Positions 39,563-48,847 of a DNA stretch of 64,000 bases are shown one piece after another (the stretch's first letter is position 1; every line of letters starts with the position of its first letter). The position numbers and the translations under genes are program-made. This stretch comes from Parasutterella secunda (GTDB lineage: Bacteria; Pseudomonadota; Gammaproteobacteria; Burkholderiales; Burkholderiaceae_F): NCBI RefSeq assembly GCF_023336895.1, contig NZ_JAMBLT010000003.1, positions 62,001-126,000 of the forward strand. The letters are read 5' to 3'. The notes beneath the pieces were generated by a model. It was not told where the DNA came from. It worked only from the letters and a program-made list of their open reading frames with translations, and searched no databases.

Positions 39563-40699
39563 ATGTCATCTACTTTATTCGGTTTAACAAAAGAAAAGGC
39601 CGAGAGACTGTACGAACTATTGAATGACGAGTTGGTCAACAGAATAAAGGAAATTAAGAAACAGGACAAAATCCTCAATGAATTGAAATTGGAGCCAAAA
39701 GAGCTCATTGAACTGTACACAACAGTTTTTTTAGAAGAAAGAAAGCAGATGCGGAGGATTTGCTCGCAAGATTCTCAATGGGCAGATTTCTACTTTATAA
39801 GTCGAGTTATTGGTTCTTGCACAAACGCTAGAGAAAAACGGAATACGTTTAAATCATATTTCACAGATTTCTTATCTGCCGATGATATAAAGTTACTGGA
39901 CCGATTGCCTTGGATAACAAATCGACCTCTTGTTCCCAATGAATACGGTTATTGGGACTACATGTTTAAGCTATTGCAAACGAATGAGTTAGGTAAAGAT
40001 AGAAGCGGCTTAGGCCAAATTCTCTATCAATTCAATGTCAAAAAAATAGCTCAACTTACAGACGGAACAGAACTGTTAGAAAAATTCCGTAAACAAGCTA
40101 AAAATAACGTCCAATCCTACAATGAGGCCCTTTGGGAAAAAGCAGATGAAATACCGTTTGAACCTAAAAAATATAATTGCAATAGCTTCCAAAGTGGCAT
40201 CGGATTGTTCCCGATTTTGTCTCGATGCTTAGTTGAATCATGCAAATATGTAATTGGAGTAGGCGGAAGTGCTAATTGGTTGAAAACATTAGACAAAGAA
40301 CTTGATATTAACAATTCCAATATTAAAGATAACGCGGAGGTGTTATGTAAACAAATTGACCAATGGCCTGGTTATGGTCGGGCATTGGCTGAAGACTTTT
40401 TTAAAGATATGGGTTTTGACTATTTCGGCAAACCCGATCGTCACGTCATAAGGGTATTGGAAGGATTAAATATTCCGCTTGGGGATAAGCCCGAGGAAAA
40501 GGTAAATGAGTTTCTGAATCATTTTGCTTCACAAATTAGAAACGGAGTAACCGCTAATCAGATTGATAAGATTATTTGGCTTTTAATGAGTGGACGATTT
40601 TACAAGCACACTAACCAAGCCTATCCTTTGGATGGCCGGAATGGGAAACATAACAGAAGTTCCGCGATGTGTAGACGTATCTTGAAAAAACTCCAATAA
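39563..40699 (+). CDS. HhH-GPD-like protein, putative DNA glycosylase
   Basis: A 378-residue protein. The start is the ATG at 39563, with GGAGG five bases upstream; a GTG one codon earlier is too close to that site. The last third resembles a helix-hairpin-helix base-excision glycosylase: WPGYGRALAEDFFKDMG near 267-283, then KPDRHVIRVLEGL with an aspartate in the usual catalytic place, then IWLLMSGRFYKH. The first two thirds have no known domain. Standing at the end of a defence-like island and under its own palindromic operators, it might excise modified bases from foreign DNA. It could also be an ordinary repair enzyme; I hold the family call at moderate confidence. Confidence 0.55.
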   Translation: MSSTLFGLTKEKAERLYELLNDELVNRIKEIKKQDKILNELKLEPKELIELYTTVFLEERKQMRRICSQDSQWADFYFISRVIGSCTNAREKRNTFKSYFTDFLSADDIKLLDRLPWITNRPLVPNEYGYWDYMFKLLQTNELGKDRSGLGQILYQFNVKKIAQLTDGTELLEKFRKQAKNNVQSYNEALWEKADEIPFEPKKYNCNSFQSGIGLFPILSRCLVESCKYVIGVGGSANWLKTLDKELDINNSNIKDNAEVLCKQIDQWPGYGRALAEDFFKDMGFDYFGKPDRHVIRVLEGLNIPLGDKPEEKVNEFLNHFASQIRNGVTANQIDKIIWLLMSGRFYKHTNQAYPLDGRNGKHNRSSAMCRRILKKLQ

Positions 40700-40762
40700 T
40701 GATGAGCCCCTTAGTTTTTGAATAAAACTGCCCTTGTCTGACAAAAGAAGAGGCCGATATAA

Positions 40763-40799
40763 AAAGCGCCCCTAGCAAATTTTTTGCTTGGAGCGCTTT
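40763..40799. terminator. Hairpin between converging genes
   Basis: AAAGCGC (40763-40769) pairs with GCGCTTT (40793-40799), with a further inner pairing of TAGCAAA with TTTGCTT. It separates the glycosylase-like gene from the C69 peptidase gene. Confidence 0.65.
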
Positions 40800-40856
40800 C
40801 CTCTTTATTAGCAGTTGTCGCCTCGATCATTTGGAAGATGACCGAAGCGTAACGCA

Positions 40857-42698
40857 TTAAAGCAAATGCTTGCCGTCACGAGAAACAGCAGCTTTCACTT
40901 CCTTAGTTTCCACGGGCACCACATCAAAGCCCACCACACGGTGACCATTGACCTGCGTGTAGAGCCAGAGATCCATCTTGGCGCCGGGAACAGCACCCTT
41001 GGCGACATCCTTCATCGAGAAGGTGAAGACCACGTCTTGGATACCGTCTTTGTTGACATCCTTGTATTCAATGCTCTTAGCCGGGGCGAAGTTCTTGAAT
41101 TGACGGGTGGAGTTCAATTGGTTGCCGCTCATACCGGCGCGAGTGGCTTCGATGTTGGCAGAAAGGACAGAGTGATCTTTGTTGCCCAAAAGCGCGAAGG
41201 CAACAACGTCGTCACTGTCGGCCTTAACCACAGGTGAAAGGATTTGCACCTTGTAGGGCATCAAGCGAGCGTTTTCAGCGCGCATCGATTCAAGCACGGC
41301 CTGATAGGTCGATTCGTTGTAGTCATGGAGGAACTTCGTGCGAGCCTCACCCTTGAGCCCAGCAGCCTTCTTCGTGATTGCGGCGCGTTCAGCCAAGTAC
41401 TTGTCTTCGATCTTATTGATTAAAGACGTGCGCTTTGCGATTTCATCTCCGCGCAGGTAGTCAACCGCGTTCGTGCCGGCGCTAAAGACGCTGTGCGGCG
41501 TAAATTCAGAGCGGTAGTCAAACATGGCGGGCGTACCCTTGAAGTGTTCAGCCGTAGCTTCTTCAGGACTCAAGAAAGCCGTGCCCTTGGCAGGAGCGGC
41601 GAGCGGGTAGAGCGGCACAAAGACAGACTGGCAGGGGCGGCCATAGGTGCGCCAGGCTTCCGTTAACGTCGGATCTGCGTTTAAGTTGTAGACGATCGAA
41701 TCGTGAGAGGTCGTACGGCAGACGCCTTCAGACAAGGAGTGATAGAACTCTTGATCTTCACCGATGTAGTCTTCGTGCAGACGCAGGAAGTTCATAGCGT
41801 CCTTGACGCTTAACTTGCGATCAATCTTGGCGCTATACGGGAATTTTTCCGGGTCGTTGTATTCGACGCCCGTCAGGTACTTCCAAGCGATGACGTTGCG
41901 GTTGGCGTTCCAGCGTTCATGACGCACGCTTTCCTTGGCGACAACCTTGCGCCAATTGAAGATCTTGTCGTCAGCTTTATGACGGCCGTCTTTGATCGCG
42001 CGTTCAACTTGCGTCGGTTCAATCTTCCAGTTTTCGTGATCGTTGAGGTCCACCTTATCCATCATGAAGACGTTCGGGATGTAGACCACTTCATCGTCGC
42101 CGATCTTGCGGGCGGCCCAAGAGTTGCCTTGGTGGATAGCCAATTGCCATGCTTCGTTGGCGTCAGCAAAAGTGTAGGTGCGGCCATCATGGAAGTAGCC
42201 GTATTCCTTCAAAAGAGCGGTGGCGATTTCAACAGCTTCACGAGCGGAGTGCGCACGTTCAGCAACCAAGCGGCGGATACCGTAACCGATGCCGCCGTCT
42301 TTGACTTCCATTCTGTCTGCGTCAAAGATTTCACCGCACCAGTTAGTGGCTACAACGACGCCCGCGTCGTTAAAGAAACCGTCGGCAAAAGAGGCGCCAT
42401 CAGGCACAAAAGTTTGCGTCCAGTAAAAGCCCAACGTTTCCTCCACCTGAGGAATTTCAGCAGCAAACTTTTCAAAGCGAATCATTTCGCCTTTTTTGTG
42501 CTTGGCAGGTGGCACATAGTGGTGCATGTTGAAAAGACGGCCGCCGTTGTCTTCGTTATGGGCAACGATGATTTTGCCCGTGGCGGAAACGTTTTTGCCG
42601 ATGACGAGCGTGCTGCAGGCCTGAGCCGAACCGACGGCGATGAAGGCGGCGACAGCCGCGGCAGCTTGTTTGAACGTGCAATGCTTGGGTGTTTTCTC
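40857..42698 (-). CDS. Secreted C69-family (PepD-like) peptidase with no recognisable start codon
   Basis: The body (556 residues from an internal ATG at 42527) matches family C69 dipeptidases: GDSWA-like GNSWAARKIGDDEV and ADANEAWQL. That ATG omits the nucleophile. Reading upstream in the same frame gives TFKQAAAAVAAFIAVGSAQA (42677-42618), a signal peptide, then Cys at 42617-42615 (CSTLVIGK), the expected N-terminal nucleophile of this family. The frame stays open back to TAG at 42701-42699 yet has no ATG, GTG or TTG; a good AGGAG (42700-42696) is followed nine bases later by AAG where a start is expected. So either the start codon is mutated or there is a sequence error. Presumed role: periplasmic di- or tripeptide hydrolysis. 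Confidence 0.75.
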   Translation of the reverse strand, partial: EKTPKHCTFKQAAAAVAAFIAVGSAQACSTLVIGKNVSATGKIIVAHNEDNGGRLFNMHHYVPPAKHKKGEMIRFEKFAAEIPQVEETLGFYWTQTFVPDGASFADGFFNDAGVVVATNWCGEIFDADRMEVKDGGIGYGIRRLVAERAHSAREAVEIATALLKEYGYFHDGRTYTFADANEAWQLAIHQGNSWAARKIGDDEVVYIPNVFMMDKVDLNDHENWKIEPTQVERAIKDGRHKADDKIFNWRKVVAKESVRHERWNANRNVIAWKYLTGVEYNDPEKFPYSAKIDRKLSVKDAMNFLRLHEDYIGEDQEFYHSLSEGVCRTTSHDSIVYNLNADPTLTEAWRTYGRPCQSVFVPLYPLAAPAKGTAFLSPEEATAEHFKGTPAMFDYRSEFTPHSVFSAGTNAVDYLRGDEIAKRTSLINKIEDKYLAERAAITKKAAGLKGEARTKFLHDYNESTYQAVLESMRAENARLMPYKVQILSPVVKADSDDVVAFALLGNKDHSVLSANIEATRAGMSGNQLNSTRQFKNFAPAKSIEYKDVNKDGIQDVVFTFSMKDVAKGAVPGAKMDLWLYTQVNGHRVVGFDVVPVETKEVKAAVSRDGKHLL

Positions 42699-42928
42699 CT
42701 AAAAACAGAACGGAATAAAAAACAGAAACCATTAAATATTTTTTAAAGCCCATTAAACTGAAAAACTCGTTATCTCAGAGGCGGGATGAACGAGCTGTAA
42801 ATGAGCGCCAATCATTATATTGGAGGCTTTAGGGATAACTTTCAGATTGAAAATTAAAGCTTCATGTGAAGATTGATTCAGAACAATGCGTCAGCAACTA
42901 ATTTCTTTCTGTTAGGGAGAAACCCCAA

Positions 42929-42964
42929 TAAAAAAGGGAGATGACGATGAGTTAGTCATCTCCC
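42929..42964 (-). terminator. Hairpin between the nuclease gene and the C69 gene
   Basis: GGGAGATGAC (42936-42945) pairs with GTCATCTCCC (42955-42964); on the minus strand TTTTTTAT follows. It terminates the leftward EamA/nuclease transcript. Confidence 0.85.
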
Positions 42965-42988
42965 AATTCGGAATTTTAAGTCTTGTCT

Positions 42989-43474
42989 TTAACGCTTAGA
43001 ACGTCTGAAATCGTAAGGGTTCATAGGATGCGGATCTCGCCATAAACCGACGCGCTCTTTGCGGGCGGAAACTTCGGCTGCGTGATATTGAATGCGTAAA
43101 TCAGGCGTGAGGTCTCGGGCAAAGTAGCGGTAGAACCAAGCGCAGCCGTCTTGAATTTGTTCCAGATTGATATTGCGGCCTTGGTAGTGCACGGTGCCCG
43201 TAATGCGTCCGTATTGATCCAATTTTTCGTAGTTGATGTCAACGGTTTTGCCTGCGATTTTGCCAGCAAGATTCTTTCGGCAATAGTTTCCGTAGGCCTG
43301 GCCGCGTTCGGGCGCGTCAATGCCTAAAAAGCGGATGCGGTATTCGCGATTGCGATTATCAACCACAGAAATTGTGTCGCCATCGGCAACCTGCACTACG
43401 CGCCCGGTTAAATCCGCGGCTTGAGCGGAAAACACAGCTGAAAGAGCAATGCCAACAATAATTTTTCGGATCAT
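42989..43474 (-). CDS. Secreted thermonuclease-like protein (SNase family)
   Basis: About 161 residues from the start at 43474, which opens a signal peptide (MIRKIIVGIALSAVFSAQA); the frame extends further upstream but overlaps the next gene. The staphylococcal-nuclease core is visible: VADGDTISV, then RIRFLGIDAPERGQAYG with the catalytic-type Arg and Glu, and LDQYGRITG. The enzyme would cut DNA or RNA in the periplasm or outside using calcium. No strong ribosome site is seen, so translation may be coupled to the upstream transporter gene. Confidence 0.82.
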   Translation of the reverse strand: MIRKIIVGIALSAVFSAQAADLTGRVVQVADGDTISVVDNRNREYRIRFLGIDAPERGQAYGNYCRKNLAGKIAGKTVDINYEKLDQYGRITGTVHYQGRNINLEQIQDGCAWFYRYFARDLTPDLRIQYHAAEVSARKERVGLWRDPHPMNPYDFRRSKR

Positions 43475-43532
43475 TTGTCTGAATATTAGATAAATTGCAA
43501 TGCGCTCATTGTACGGAATTTCAAAAAGCGAA

Positions 43533-44384
43533 TCACTTGGCCTTTCCCACAAATTCTGAGGCAAGCGCCGCGCCTAAAATGAGCACGGCACCAGCCATGC
43601 CTGCGATCGTCATGGGTTCCATTAGCACAAAGACAGAAAGCAAAATGGCGACGGCCGGATCAATGTAGGAGAAAATGGCGATGCGCGCGGCTTCAAGCTT
43701 TGGAAGCGCAGAGAAGTAAAGCCAATAGGCCACGCCCGTATGAATAATCCCCACGGCAAGCGTGAGATCAATTGTTTGCGCATCAAGCGTTAAAGCGGAG
43801 AAGTCGACCGTTAAAAGCACGTAGGGTAAAAGCACAATGGCGGCCACGGCCAACTGCACGATGGAAGAATCGTAAGGATTGAGGCCATTTAAGAACTTAT
43901 TGTTGATCACAACGCCTGCGTAAAAACACGCGGCAATAAGTCCCATGGAGATGCCGCCCAAGGCTACGTTCTCAGAACCTTCCCAGACGCCTGAGATCAG
44001 CGACATGCCAAAAAGCGCGCAGATGACGCAAAGCCATTTCCCTAAAGACACTCGTTCGTGAAGTACAAGCGGGGAGAGAACAATGAGGATGATGGGGGCC
44101 ATGTAATAGGCAAGCGTTGCCGTAGCGATGCTGGTTAAGCGGTAGGCTTCAAAAAGGAAAATCCAATTTAATCCCAAAGCAATGCCCGCAATCACCAAGT
44201 GCTTGAAGTTGGCTTTGATGGTTTCAATATCAAGTTTGCGCTTTAAGAGCTTTAAAACAATCAGCAAAAAGAGGGTGCCGAGCGCTCCTCGAGACAGAGC
44301 GATCACGGTAGAGGGCAAATCGATATATTTCACAAACAAACCGATGGTGCCGAAGATGGTCATTGCAAGCAGATACTGCGGCAT
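43533..44384 (-). CDS. EamA/DMT-family transporter
   Basis: A 283-residue membrane protein with about ten hydrophobic helices in two similar halves, the plan of drug/metabolite (EamA) exporters. Typical pieces are ALSRGALGTLFLLIVLKLL after helix 1 and APIILIVLSPLVLHERVSLGKWL near the end of the first repeat. Substrate unknown; family members export amino acids, metabolites or drugs. It precedes the nuclease gene in the same direction. Confidence 0.85.
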   Translation of the reverse strand: MPQYLLAMTIFGTIGLFVKYIDLPSTVIALSRGALGTLFLLIVLKLLKRKLDIETIKANFKHLVIAGIALGLNWIFLFEAYRLTSIATATLAYYMAPIILIVLSPLVLHERVSLGKWLCVICALFGMSLISGVWEGSENVALGGISMGLIAACFYAGVVINNKFLNGLNPYDSSIVQLAVAAIVLLPYVLLTVDFSALTLDAQTIDLTLAVGIIHTGVAYWLYFSALPKLEAARIAIFSYIDPAVAILLSVFVLMEPMTIAGMAGAVLILGAALASEFVGKAK

Positions 44385-44492
44385 AAGAGATTCCCAACAA
44401 AGAACTTTCCTAAGCCTAAATGCGAAGGCGTCTAAAAGGCAAAAATTGGGTAGGGAGTTTTAGCTAAAGAAAATTTGCGAGCGGATACGAAA

Positions 44493-44523
44493 AACCCGAA
44501 CTGAAATTTAATCAGTTCGGGTT
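44493..44523 (-). terminator. Terminator after tRNA-Leu
   Basis: On the minus strand AACCCGAACTGA (44523-44512) pairs with TCAGTTCGGGTT (44504-44493) and TTTCG follows. It ends the tpiA-secG-tRNA transcript. Confidence 0.85.
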
Positions 44524-44530
44524 GGAAACT

Positions 44531-44615
44531 TGGTGCGGCCGATGAGAGTCGAACTCATATGGATTGCTCCGCCACCCCCTCAAGATGGTGCGTCTACCAA
44601 TTTCGCCACGGCCGC
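44531..44615 (-). tRNA. tRNA-Leu (anticodon GAG)
   Basis: On the minus strand an 85-base class II tRNA folds with acceptor GCGGCCG/CGGCCGC, anticodon stem CCATC/GGTGG around loop TTGAGGG (anticodon GAG, reads CUC and CUU), a long variable arm and T-arm TGAGTTCGACTCTCA, with an encoded CCA end. The place just after secG is typical of proteobacteria. Confidence 0.93.
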
Positions 44616-44663
44616 AGACTCTATTAACTTAAGAGAAAATCCCTCAAATCAGAGTTCGGTATT

Positions 44664-45035
44664 TTAGCGTGGAATCTGTTGAGATTGCGAGGCCGGAGCT
44701 GCAGGTTGCGTCGTATTTGTTTGATCTGCGTCAACAGATTGCGATTGTTCGACGGATCCCAAGACTCCGGAGGTGGGTGCGGCGGTTTGTTTGAACGCAC
44801 CGGAACCCAAAGTCAAAGCGATGGTCGCCAAGAAAAAGAGCGTGGCAGCCACAGCTGTTGAGCGAGACAGGAAGTTCGCAGAGCCCGAAGCGCCGAAAAT
44901 GGAACCGCTCGCGCCACTGCCGAAGGCAGCACCGAGGTCGGCGCCTTTACCGTGTTGCAACAAGACCAAAATGATCACGGCGACCGCGGAGATGATTTGC
45001 ACCACGATTGCGATGGAGACCAACATGGAGGACAT
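44664..45035 (-). CDS. secG: Protein-export membrane protein SecG
   Basis: A 123-residue subunit of the SecYEG translocon that assists protein movement through the inner membrane. Two membrane segments (about 5-25 and 58-76) flank the conserved cytoplasmic loop LLQHGKGADLGAAFGSGAS, with GASGSANFLSR following. The Gln/Ala/Pro-rich C-terminal tail is common in betaproteobacteria. It follows tpiA by 47 bases and precedes tRNA-Leu, the usual order. Confidence 0.94.
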   Translation of the reverse strand: MSSMLVSIAIVVQIISAVAVIILVLLQHGKGADLGAAFGSGASGSIFGASGSANFLSRSTAVAATLFFLATIALTLGSGAFKQTAAPTSGVLGSVEQSQSVDADQTNTTQPAAPASQSQQIPR

Positions 45036-45082
45036 CTTTACTATTTTCCTTTAACTCAAAAATGGTTTTAAATTTTTTTCTA

Positions 45083-45847
45083 TTACAGGTTATCTGCACA
45101 GTGACAGATAGCCAAGAAATCTTCAGCTTTTAATGACGCGCCGCCAACCAATGCGCCGTCAATATCGGGTTGTGCAAAAAGTTCCGGGGCGTTTTTTGCC
45201 TTGACACTACCGCCATAAAGAATACGTGTGCGTTGAGCGGCTTCTTGATCAACTTCTGCCAAAACAGCACGTAAAGCTTCATGAACGGCTTGAGCGTCTT
45301 CTGCGCTGGCACTCTTTCCAGTGCCAATGGCCCAAACAGGTTCGTAGGCCACCGCACCGGCCACCAGCGGCATGATGCCGACTTTATCCAAAACGGCACG
45401 CAACTGACGGCTGACCACTTCAATGGTCTTGCCGGCTTCGCGCTCTTGCAACGTTTCACCAACGCAGACAATCGGCATAACACCGTTATCAAATGCGACT
45501 TGGACCTTTTCAGCAACCGTCTCATCGGTTTCACCGAAAAGCGTGCGGCGTTCGGAGTGGCCGAGAATAACCAGATCGCAACCGACATCGGCAAGCATCG
45601 CGGCGGACACTTCGCCGGTGTAGGCGCCCTGAGCGTATTGGGCACAGTTTTGCGCACCCACTAACGTGGCGCTATGCTCAAAGCCTATCACCAATTGGGG
45701 AATATAAACAAAGGGGGCGCAAACCGCGACATCGCAATTTAAGCGCGTACCGCTCATTTGCGGCATTGCAGCGCAAAGCCATTCATCATTGGCTTTGAGA
45801 CTGCCGTTCATTTTCCAGTTGGCGACAACAAAAGGCTTACGAGTCAT
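45083..45847 (-). CDS. tpiA: Triosephosphate isomerase
   Basis: A 254-residue TIM-barrel enzyme that interconverts dihydroxyacetone phosphate and glyceraldehyde 3-phosphate. Key motifs: VVANWKMNG (catalytic Lys and Asn), GHSERR (catalytic His), AYEPVWAIGTG (catalytic Glu and flexible loop) and LYGGSVKA (phosphate binding). The start at 45847 gives MTRKPFVVANWKMNG, the normal length; a TTG 15 bases upstream is a less likely start. First in the tpiA-secG-tRNA-Leu unit. Confidence 0.95.
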   Translation of the reverse strand: MTRKPFVVANWKMNGSLKANDEWLCAAMPQMSGTRLNCDVAVCAPFVYIPQLVIGFEHSATLVGAQNCAQYAQGAYTGEVSAAMLADVGCDLVILGHSERRTLFGETDETVAEKVQVAFDNGVMPIVCVGETLQEREAGKTIEVVSRQLRAVLDKVGIMPLVAGAVAYEPVWAIGTGKSASAEDAQAVHEALRAVLAEVDQEAAQRTRILYGGSVKAKNAPELFAQPDIDGALVGGASLKAEDFLAICHCADNL

Positions 45848-45916
45848 ATCGACACCACCCAAAATAAAGGCCTTAATTTTAGACGAAAATCAAGAAAAAA
45901 CAAGGCGGTGCAAGCA

Positions 45917-47605
45917 TTAACCTTCGAGCTGTTCAATCACAAGCTGAATGCTTCGCTGCCCCATCCATTCATTGATCTCCGGCCGGTATGCCAGACGGGC
46001 AACCGAGGGAACCTCGGCCGAGCGTCTGAAAAAGATCCCGTTAAAACGAGAACCGTTTAATTCCAACATCAATTTCAGGTGCCCGCCCTTGAGCACCGTT
46101 TGATGCAGAACTTTAAATTCATTGGCAAAAAGGGGAGGAAGAAAACCTTGTCCCCAAATTTGCGCATTGATGGCTTCAATCAGAGAAATATTAATATCTC
46201 TTGGATCAAGGTCGCCATCAACTAAAACATGCCGCTCGAAGACATCTTCTTCGCAATTTTGAGCCACGACCGTTTCAAAAGCGTGACAAAAGTCATCAAA
46301 ACGGTGGCCGTCAATGGTCAGCCCCGCGGCCATGGCGTGTCCCCCGAACTTTTTAATGATACCCGGGGCGGTTTTGGTCACAAGGTCAAGCATGTCGCGT
46401 AAATGAACACCTTCAATCGAGCGGCCCGATCCTTTCATTTCACCGTCAGCGGCGTTGGCAAAGGCAATGGTCGGACGGTGTTTGCTTTCTTTTATGCGGC
46501 TTGCGACCAAACCGACAATGCCTTGATGCCACGTCGGTTCATACAAAGCTAAAGTATGACGTTTCGTGACATCAATCTTATTTAAGAGCATGGCCGCGTC
46601 CCACTGCATGTCTAATTCCAATTCTCGGCGCTGGCGGTTGTAATCGTCGAGAATCTTGGCGTAATGCTGTGCCTCGGTGTCTGAGTCGCTCATCAAGCAC
46701 TCAATGCCGGCTGTCATCAAGTCAAGCCGACCGGCGGCGTTGATGCGGGGAGCAATGACAAAACCGAAATCCCTCACTTTTGCTTGAGCGCTTGGGCGTC
46801 CGGCAATTTCAAATAGAGCTTTAACCCCCGGGTGTGTGTGACCCATTCTCACTCGATTTAATCCCTGCTGAACCAAAATTCGGTTATTACGGTCAAGTTT
46901 TACAACATCTGCCACCGTGCCCAACGCAACGAGGTCAACCAATGCATCAAGACGGGGTTGCGTTTTAGCATCAAATTTTCCTCGTCGCCGAAATTCTGCT
47001 CGCAGGGCCATCAGAACGTAATACATGACGCCAACGCCAGCCAAATTTTTGCTTGGAAAATTGCATCCCGGCGTGTTGGGATTGACGATACAGGCTGCTG
47101 CAGGCAAGGTTTCTGCAGGCAAGTGGTGATCCGTGATGATGACTTCAATCCCCATTTTTTTGGCTTCGGCAACACCGTCAATGCTCGCCATTCCGTTATC
47201 GACGGTAAGAATCAGCTGAGCGCCTTTTTGTGCTGCCAAATCGACAATGGCGGGAGTCAGGCCATAGCCGTAAACAAAACGGTCAGGAACCAAATAATCA
47301 ACGCTTGCGCCCATGCTGCGAAGCCCTTTTAGGGCGACCGCACAAGCGGTGGCGCCGTCACAGTCGTAGTCGGCAATCACCATGATGCGTTTGCCGGTAT
47401 CAATGGCATCGGCAAGATGCTGGGCGGCTGCGGTCGTTCCCATCAGGGTTTCCGGCGCAAGCATCGCTCGCCAGTCAGCTTTTAAATCCTCCGCTGTCTC
47501 AATGCCTCGGGCGGCCAGCACACGTGCCAAGGGCTCCGGGAAACCTTCTTCGGTCAAGTGCCGGGCAATGGCCGGGCTATAGTCTCTTGTGATAAAGCGT
47601 GTCAT
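45917..47605 (-). CDS. recJ: Single-stranded-DNA exonuclease RecJ
   Basis: A 562-residue 5'-3' exonuclease used in recombination and mismatch repair. The DHH phosphoesterase motifs are present: VIADYDCDGATA near 77-88 (DxD), LTVDNGM, and VIITDHHLPAE (DHH) near 155, with the GGHAMAAGL DHHA1 motif later on. Its start overlaps the stop of the preceding gene by four bases, so the two are coupled. Confidence 0.94.
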   Translation of the reverse strand: MTRFITRDYSPAIARHLTEEGFPEPLARVLAARGIETAEDLKADWRAMLAPETLMGTTAAAQHLADAIDTGKRIMVIADYDCDGATACAVALKGLRSMGASVDYLVPDRFVYGYGLTPAIVDLAAQKGAQLILTVDNGMASIDGVAEAKKMGIEVIITDHHLPAETLPAAACIVNPNTPGCNFPSKNLAGVGVMYYVLMALRAEFRRRGKFDAKTQPRLDALVDLVALGTVADVVKLDRNNRILVQQGLNRVRMGHTHPGVKALFEIAGRPSAQAKVRDFGFVIAPRINAAGRLDLMTAGIECLMSDSDTEAQHYAKILDDYNRQRRELELDMQWDAAMLLNKIDVTKRHTLALYEPTWHQGIVGLVASRIKESKHRPTIAFANAADGEMKGSGRSIEGVHLRDMLDLVTKTAPGIIKKFGGHAMAAGLTIDGHRFDDFCHAFETVVAQNCEEDVFERHVLVDGDLDPRDINISLIEAINAQIWGQGFLPPLFANEFKVLHQTVLKGGHLKLMLELNGSRFNGIFFRRSAEVPSVARLAYRPEINEWMGQRSIQLVIEQLEG

Positions 47606-48669
47606 AGTCCGGTCTCACCTAAAAAGTTTTCCAAGTTGAGTGTTTTTTTCTTTTTAAATCGAGCAAAAAGACTTTTGGTTGCGTTTTTATCAATGACAAC
47701 CGTGTGAGTGTCTCGGGCGCCGCTTGCGACTAAAACAAGTCGGGTGGCGCGTCTGGCGTGGGCAAGATCGGCTAAGTGAGTGACCGTTTTGATAACATCG
47801 GGTAGCTTCTGAGCCCAAGTGCTCCAATCTTTTTGCCGATAACTCTCATAGAGCCCGTCAACGACGGCTAAAAGGTCGCCTTCTGGCGCTTCAGGCCAAT
47901 TGTCTTTTAACGCGGTTGTTCTGAAATTCAATAGTCCTGCGTTTTGAGCCCATCCCCACACATAGGAGTCATTGGCCATGACCGCTCGTATTGTGGAGGG
48001 CTTCAGTAAATGCCGTCTTGAGCCGCCATCGGGCCAAAAACCGTCAATGGTTTCCATCCATTGAGCGAGACGTTTGGCGTTCACATTACTTTTTTTCAAA
48101 ATGGCGCGAAGTTTTTCATCCAATGCGATAAAGGCTTGTTCGTCAGCACCACTTAGACTGTCAGTTGAAAAAGGACGATACTTTTGCGCGCACCAAGGGC
48201 GAACAACCAGATTCCAATCCTGATTGCGGGTGAGATACCAGCGGTCAGCCCACTGTTGAAGTTGAAAACCGAATTGTCTGACACAGGCGAGCACTTCATC
48301 GTGAAGCTCGTCGCGCTCTTCGGCACTAAGTTCTTCCTTGGGAGATCGCAAAATGGTTTGACCGTTGATAATCGCATCGTGCACGGTATGCAGACGCCAG
48401 GTTTCAGCGCCCATGGCGGGGCCGCCATCGGCTTCCCATTCAAAGGCTGCGGTTTCAGGCATTCCGCCTCGTTTGGCAATGACTTGCCAGAGCCAGGCGA
48501 TGTGAGCCGCGCCGTCTAAGACCGTCTCATGCACCAGTTCTTGTTCAATGACTTCTTCTGCCCCTTCGCCTAATTGCAAAAGAGAAGAAAAATCGGCTCC
48601 CAATGAAGGTTCTTTGAGTACTTCTTTCGGAAGTCTCAATCCCGGAATCAAAAAGTACGCTGAATTCAT
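47602..48669 (-). CDS. Unknown protein coupled to recJ (RpfE-like in related bacteria)
   Basis: A 355-residue soluble protein. The order unknown gene-recJ is common in beta- and gammaproteobacteria, where the gene is sometimes called a regulatory protein of the RpfE type or a phosphoglycerate-mutase-like protein. Conserved-looking features are FLIPGLRLPKE at the start, WDADGGP-like WEADGGPAMG near 83-92, and DSYVWGWAQ around 237. I see no catalytic signature and assign no function. Overlap with recJ implies one transcript. Confidence 0.6.
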   Translation of the reverse strand: MNSAYFLIPGLRLPKEVLKEPSLGADFSSLLQLGEGAEEVIEQELVHETVLDGAAHIAWLWQVIAKRGGMPETAAFEWEADGGPAMGAETWRLHTVHDAIINGQTILRSPKEELSAEERDELHDEVLACVRQFGFQLQQWADRWYLTRNQDWNLVVRPWCAQKYRPFSTDSLSGADEQAFIALDEKLRAILKKSNVNAKRLAQWMETIDGFWPDGGSRRHLLKPSTIRAVMANDSYVWGWAQNAGLLNFRTTALKDNWPEAPEGDLLAVVDGLYESYRQKDWSTWAQKLPDVIKTVTHLADLAHARRATRLVLVASGARDTHTVVIDKNATKSLFARFKKKKTLNLENFLGETGL

Positions 48670-48847
48670 CTCAAAAAAGGCTCAAGCAGCTTTTTTAAAC
48701 TCTCGAGCATCGTCAACACAATTAATACGTTGAGCATTATACGTGAGTGTGTTTTTCAACATTTTGAGACTGATTTTCAATTCTCCATAGATTGGTCGAA
48801 AGAGTACACTGCGCGGATATTCGAATAAATAAGAAAGCGAAGCCAAA

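Noticed and set aside
42556-42753. A frame starting MGFKKYLMVSVFYSVLFL as the true N-terminus of the C69 peptidase
   Set aside because: It runs in a different frame into Arg/Cys-rich nonsense, whereas the peptidase frame itself encodes a proper signal peptide and the catalytic Cys.
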